This document shows positions 7,065-8,583 of a stretch of 8,583 bases of DNA, one piece after another (the first letter of the stretch is position 1; each line of letters begins with the position of its first letter). The notes under the pieces were generated by a model, which searched no databases, was not told where the DNA came from, and saw only the letters and a list, made by a program, of their open reading frames with translations. Where the stretch lies: positions 1-8,583 of the forward strand of contig JAGAAM010000205.1 in the NCBI GenBank assembly GCA_017615235.1. The letters run 5' to 3'. This DNA comes from Clostridia bacterium. GTDB taxonomy: Bacteria > Bacillota_A > Clostridia > Oscillospirales > CAG-382. The position numbers and the translations under genes are program-made.

Positions 7065-7975
7065 TTTGCTTCACCTCCCGGAAGGTTTTTGCCGGTCACG
7101 GTGAGGAAGACGTCGTCCATTTTGCCTTTCGTCACCTCGTAATCCCGGAAAAGCCCGGGGTGCGCGATGATAAGCTCGGTCACCTTTCCGGTGTTCGGAA
7201 CGGTTATCCTTACGGCGTCCCTTATCGGCTCGCAGTCGAGCCCGAGCGCCTTGACTTCGGCTTCGTCGGCTCCGTAAAGGGTGATATAGTCGCAGGCGTA
7301 GCGGTTTTTCAGCTCGAGCGGCGACCCTTCCGCGGCGATCCTGCCGCCGTCTATGATTATGACGTAATCGGCGTCGGCGGCTTCCTCCATATAATGCGTG
7401 GTGAGGAAGACCGTCATCTGCTTTTCACGCCTTAACGTTTCGACGACGTTCCACAAAAGCTTGCGCGTCTGCGGATCGAGCCCGGTCGTCGGCTCGTCGA
7501 GTATAAGTATCTCCGGGTCGTGGATCAGCGCCCGCGCGATGTCGATACGGCGCTTCTGACCTCCGGAAAGCTTTATGAGCGGGCGGTTGATGAAGTCCCC
7601 GAATTCAAGCGTTCTCGCAAGTTCGGCAAGGCGTTTTTCAAATTCCGCGCCGGTTATGCCGTAAAGCGCGGCGCGGCTTTTAAGGTTGTCTTTCGCCGAA
7701 AGCTGGGCGTCGAGCGCGGAGTTCTGGAACACCACGCCGATCCTGCGGCTTATGTAATCGAATCCGGTCTCGACGTCTTTCCCGCAGACGGTTATCGTGC
7801 CGCCGTCCTTTTTAAGCTGGCCGCAGATCATCGAGATCGTCGTCGATTTTCCGGCTCCGTTCACGCCTAAAAATGCGAAAAGCTCGCCTTTTTTGACCTT
7901 GAACGAAAGGTCCTGAACGGCTTTCACTTCGCCGTATGATTTGAAAAGATGTTCGATGACTATGATGTTGTCCAT
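7061..7975 (-). CDS. ABC transporter ATP-binding protein (DrrA-like)
   Basis: 304 residues. It hydrolyses ATP to drive the partner permease at the inner face of the membrane. All nucleotide-binding motifs are intact: Walker A GVNGAGKST at 37-45, Q-loop Gln84 in VVFQNSALD, signature LSGGQ at 136-140, Walker B ILILDEP with Asp160 and Glu161, D-loop GLD at 165-167, and switch His194 in TTHYMEEA. After about residue 225 comes a small accessory domain ending DDVFLTVTGKNL, a pattern typical of DrrA / CcmA-like drug and antibiotic exporters. It is the second gene of the leftward operon, 57 bases after the TIGR04076-like gene. The start is ATG 7975; no in-frame start lies further upstream, and the conserved first strand (IEHLFKSYG) begins soon after it. 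Confidence 0.92.
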   Translation of the reverse strand: MDNIIVIEHLFKSYGEVKAVQDLSFKVKKGELFAFLGVNGAGKSTTISMICGQLKKDGGTITVCGKDVETGFDYISRRIGVVFQNSALDAQLSAKDNLKSRAALYGITGAEFEKRLAELARTLEFGDFINRPLIKLSGGQKRRIDIARALIHDPEILILDEPTTGLDPQTRKLLWNVVETLRREKQMTVFLTTHYMEEAADADYVIIIDGGRIAAEGSPLELKNRYACDYITLYGADEAEVKALGLDCEPIRDAVRITVPNTGKVTELIIAHPGLFRDYEVTKGKMDDVFLTVTGKNLPGGEAK

Positions 7976-7996
7976 CTTTTTCCGATCATCCTCCTG
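7976..7996 (-). promoter_or_regulatory. Unusually spaced ribosome binding site of the ATPase
   Basis: CAGGAGGA (minus strand, 7996-7989) is a near-perfect site, but GGAGG lies 14 bases from the ATG at 7975, longer than the usual 5-9. A weaker GGA (7983-7981) stands at a normal five bases. An ATG at 7989 is out of frame and directly abuts the strong site; it would give only nine codons. Start efficiency may therefore be low or controlled. Confidence 0.5.
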
Positions 7997-8032
7997 TATT
8001 CTTTGGTGAATATTCGTGCGATACTCCGGCGT

Positions 8033-8347
8033 TCAGTCCGCGTCCTCGCCGGTGGCTTCAAGCAGGAAGCTTACCGGGCGGAAACCGTCGTTGCAGGAGA
8101 TCATCGCCGACTTTTTGTTTTTCATCCAGCCGCCGTAAAAGTCCTCCGCCCCGTGTGCGAGCGCCATCACGAAAGGCGATACGGTATCCCACGCGCTGTC
8201 GCAGAAGCCTTCCGGCCTGCTCCATCCGTTTGCGACGAACACCTGCCCGACTTTCATATCGCAGGCGTGTCCGATCGGGTTTTCGTATTTTTCGATAAGG
8301 TCGTCGTAACGCGCGGCGCGCATTACGGTGATTCTCACTTTTTTCAT
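8033..8347 (-). CDS. TIGR04076 family small protein
   Basis: 104 residues from ATG 8347, with AAAGGA (plus-strand TCCTTT at 8355-8360) seven bases before it. A longer frame up to 8440 is rejected because its ATG lies inside the -35 box of the promoter. The start MKKVRITVMRA, the KVGQVF segment (32-37), RPEGFCDSAW (44-53), a central FVMALAHGAEDFYGGW (59-74) and ISCNDGFRPV (83-92) match the TIGR04076 pattern as I remember it. Cys29, Cys49 and Cys85 sit in the best conserved blocks, which would fit metal binding or redox chemistry, but this is inference; the family has no known function. There is no signal peptide or membrane helix, so it is cytoplasmic. It leads the exporter operon and may sense or act on what the transporter moves. 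Confidence 0.8.
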   Translation of the reverse strand: MKKVRITVMRAARYDDLIEKYENPIGHACDMKVGQVFVANGWSRPEGFCDSAWDTVSPFVMALAHGAEDFYGGWMKNKKSAMISCNDGFRPVSFLLEATGEDAD

Positions 8348-8364
8348 ACTGCGGTCCTTTGCGG

Positions 8365-8401
8365 GTGAAAAGTATAAGTGAAGTTTGCGCCGTTTTTTCA
8401 C
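8365..8401. repeat. Inverted repeat in the operon leader
   Basis: GTGAAAA (8365-8371) and TTTTCAC (8395-8401) are exact reverse complements, 23 bases apart, and lie just after the predicted transcription start and before the ribosome binding site. They could form a weak AU-rich leader hairpin or be an operator half-site pair downstream of the promoter. Seven base pairs this far apart may also be chance. Confidence 0.3.
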
Positions 8402-8411
8402 GTCGATTGAT

Positions 8412-8440
8412 ATTATAGCAACGGGATCGCGATATGTCAA
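8412..8440 (-). promoter_or_regulatory. Perfect sigma-70 type promoter for the exporter operon
   Basis: On the minus strand TTGACA (8440-8435) and TATAAT (8417-8412) are both exact consensus and separated by exactly 17 bases. Transcription should start near 8405, giving a leader of about 58 bases before ATG 8347. Such a match predicts strong housekeeping expression unless repressed. It also fixes the short start of the first gene. Confidence 0.88.
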
Positions 8441-8464
8441 TGATATAGGGTCATAAATAATAAT

Positions 8465-8567
8465 CGGCGCGGTGTGTACGGATGATCGCGCCGTATGGCG
8501 TGTATATCATCAAGACGCAGGAAAAATACACGCTGTCGCGTGATGATATACCAAGCCTGCGGCTTGG
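8465..8567. repeat. Cluster of nested inverted repeats, likely a dispersed palindromic element
   Basis: Four stems can be drawn. CGGCGCG (8465-8471) pairs with CGCGCCG (8487-8493). GCGTGTAT (8498-8505) pairs with ATACACGC (8526-8533). GTATATCATCA (8502-8512) pairs with TGATGATATAC (8541-8551). CCAAGCC (8551-8557) pairs with GGCTTGG (8561-8567) around a TGC loop. The second and third share their left arm and exclude each other. There is no T-tract after any stem on either strand, so these are not simple terminators. No reading frame of note is seen from 8448 to the window end. It resembles short GATGATATAC-containing repeats I associate with gut Clostridia, which I cannot verify here. Confidence 0.6.
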
Positions 8568-8583
8568 ATAAGCAAAAAGAACA

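Noticed and set aside
6192..7142. A 316-codon open frame on the plus strand
   Set aside because: It lies opposite the ABC permease and runs into the ATPase gene. The product is dominated by Arg, Asp, Glu and His without hydrophobic core patterns, so it is an antisense shadow.
8348..8440. N-terminal extension of the TIGR04076-like protein to an ATG at 8440
   Set aside because: That ATG is inside the -35 box of a perfect promoter, and the extra residues are basic and unlike the family start, whereas ATG 8347 has a proper ribosome binding site.
8551..8567. CCAAGCC-TGC-GGCTTGG as a transcription terminator
   Set aside because: Neither strand has a T-run after the stem; plus continues ATAAGC and minus continues into TATATCATC. 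It is better seen as part of the palindromic cluster.

Overview
The window looks like chromosomal DNA of a fairly GC-rich Gram-positive anaerobe of the class Clostridia, probably an uncultured gut or rumen relative of the Oscillospiraceae or Christensenellales. This is inferred from strong AGGAGG-type ribosome binding sites, prophage genes of a kind common in gut Firmicutes, a large secreted cohesin/discoidin-type surface protein, and a DrrAB-like exporter. Taxonomy below class level is a guess.

Layout. (1) Positions 1-2620, plus strand: the end of a prophage late operon. It holds a tail fibre or baseplate adhesin (left end cut off by the window), a small tail-assembly-chaperone-like protein, and an amidase endolysin with a peptidoglycan-binding domain. 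The three genes are packed almost end to end and finish at a stem-loop terminator. (2) Positions 2621-6150, plus strand: a separate unit with its own extended -10 promoter. It encodes a secreted protein of 1061 residues (signal peptide, discoidin-like domain, CBM9/DOMON-like domain, two tandem cohesin-like domains, C-terminal module). Fourteen bases later comes a 43-residue acidic peptide, then a bidirectional terminator. (3) Positions 6151-8450, minus strand and converging on unit 2: an operon transcribed leftwards from a perfect TTGACA-17-TATAAT promoter. It encodes a TIGR04076-type small protein, an ABC ATPase and an ABC-2 permease; the last two overlap by four bases. (4) Positions 8450-8583: no gene seen, but a cluster of nested and mutually exclusive inverted repeats resembling a small dispersed repeat element.

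How the genes work together. Unit 1 supplies virion adsorption, tail assembly and host lysis. No holin is seen, so it must lie outside the window or be a different kind of protein. Unit 2 looks like a scaffold or adhesin exported by the Sec route, with a co-transcribed micro-protein of unknown role. Unit 3 is a two-component exporter plus a small protein of unknown function. The most interesting items are the acidic micro-protein linked to the surface protein, the twice-used helical motif at the end of the surface protein, and the palindromic cluster at the right edge. No CRISPR array, tRNA, rRNA, transposase or integrase was seen.
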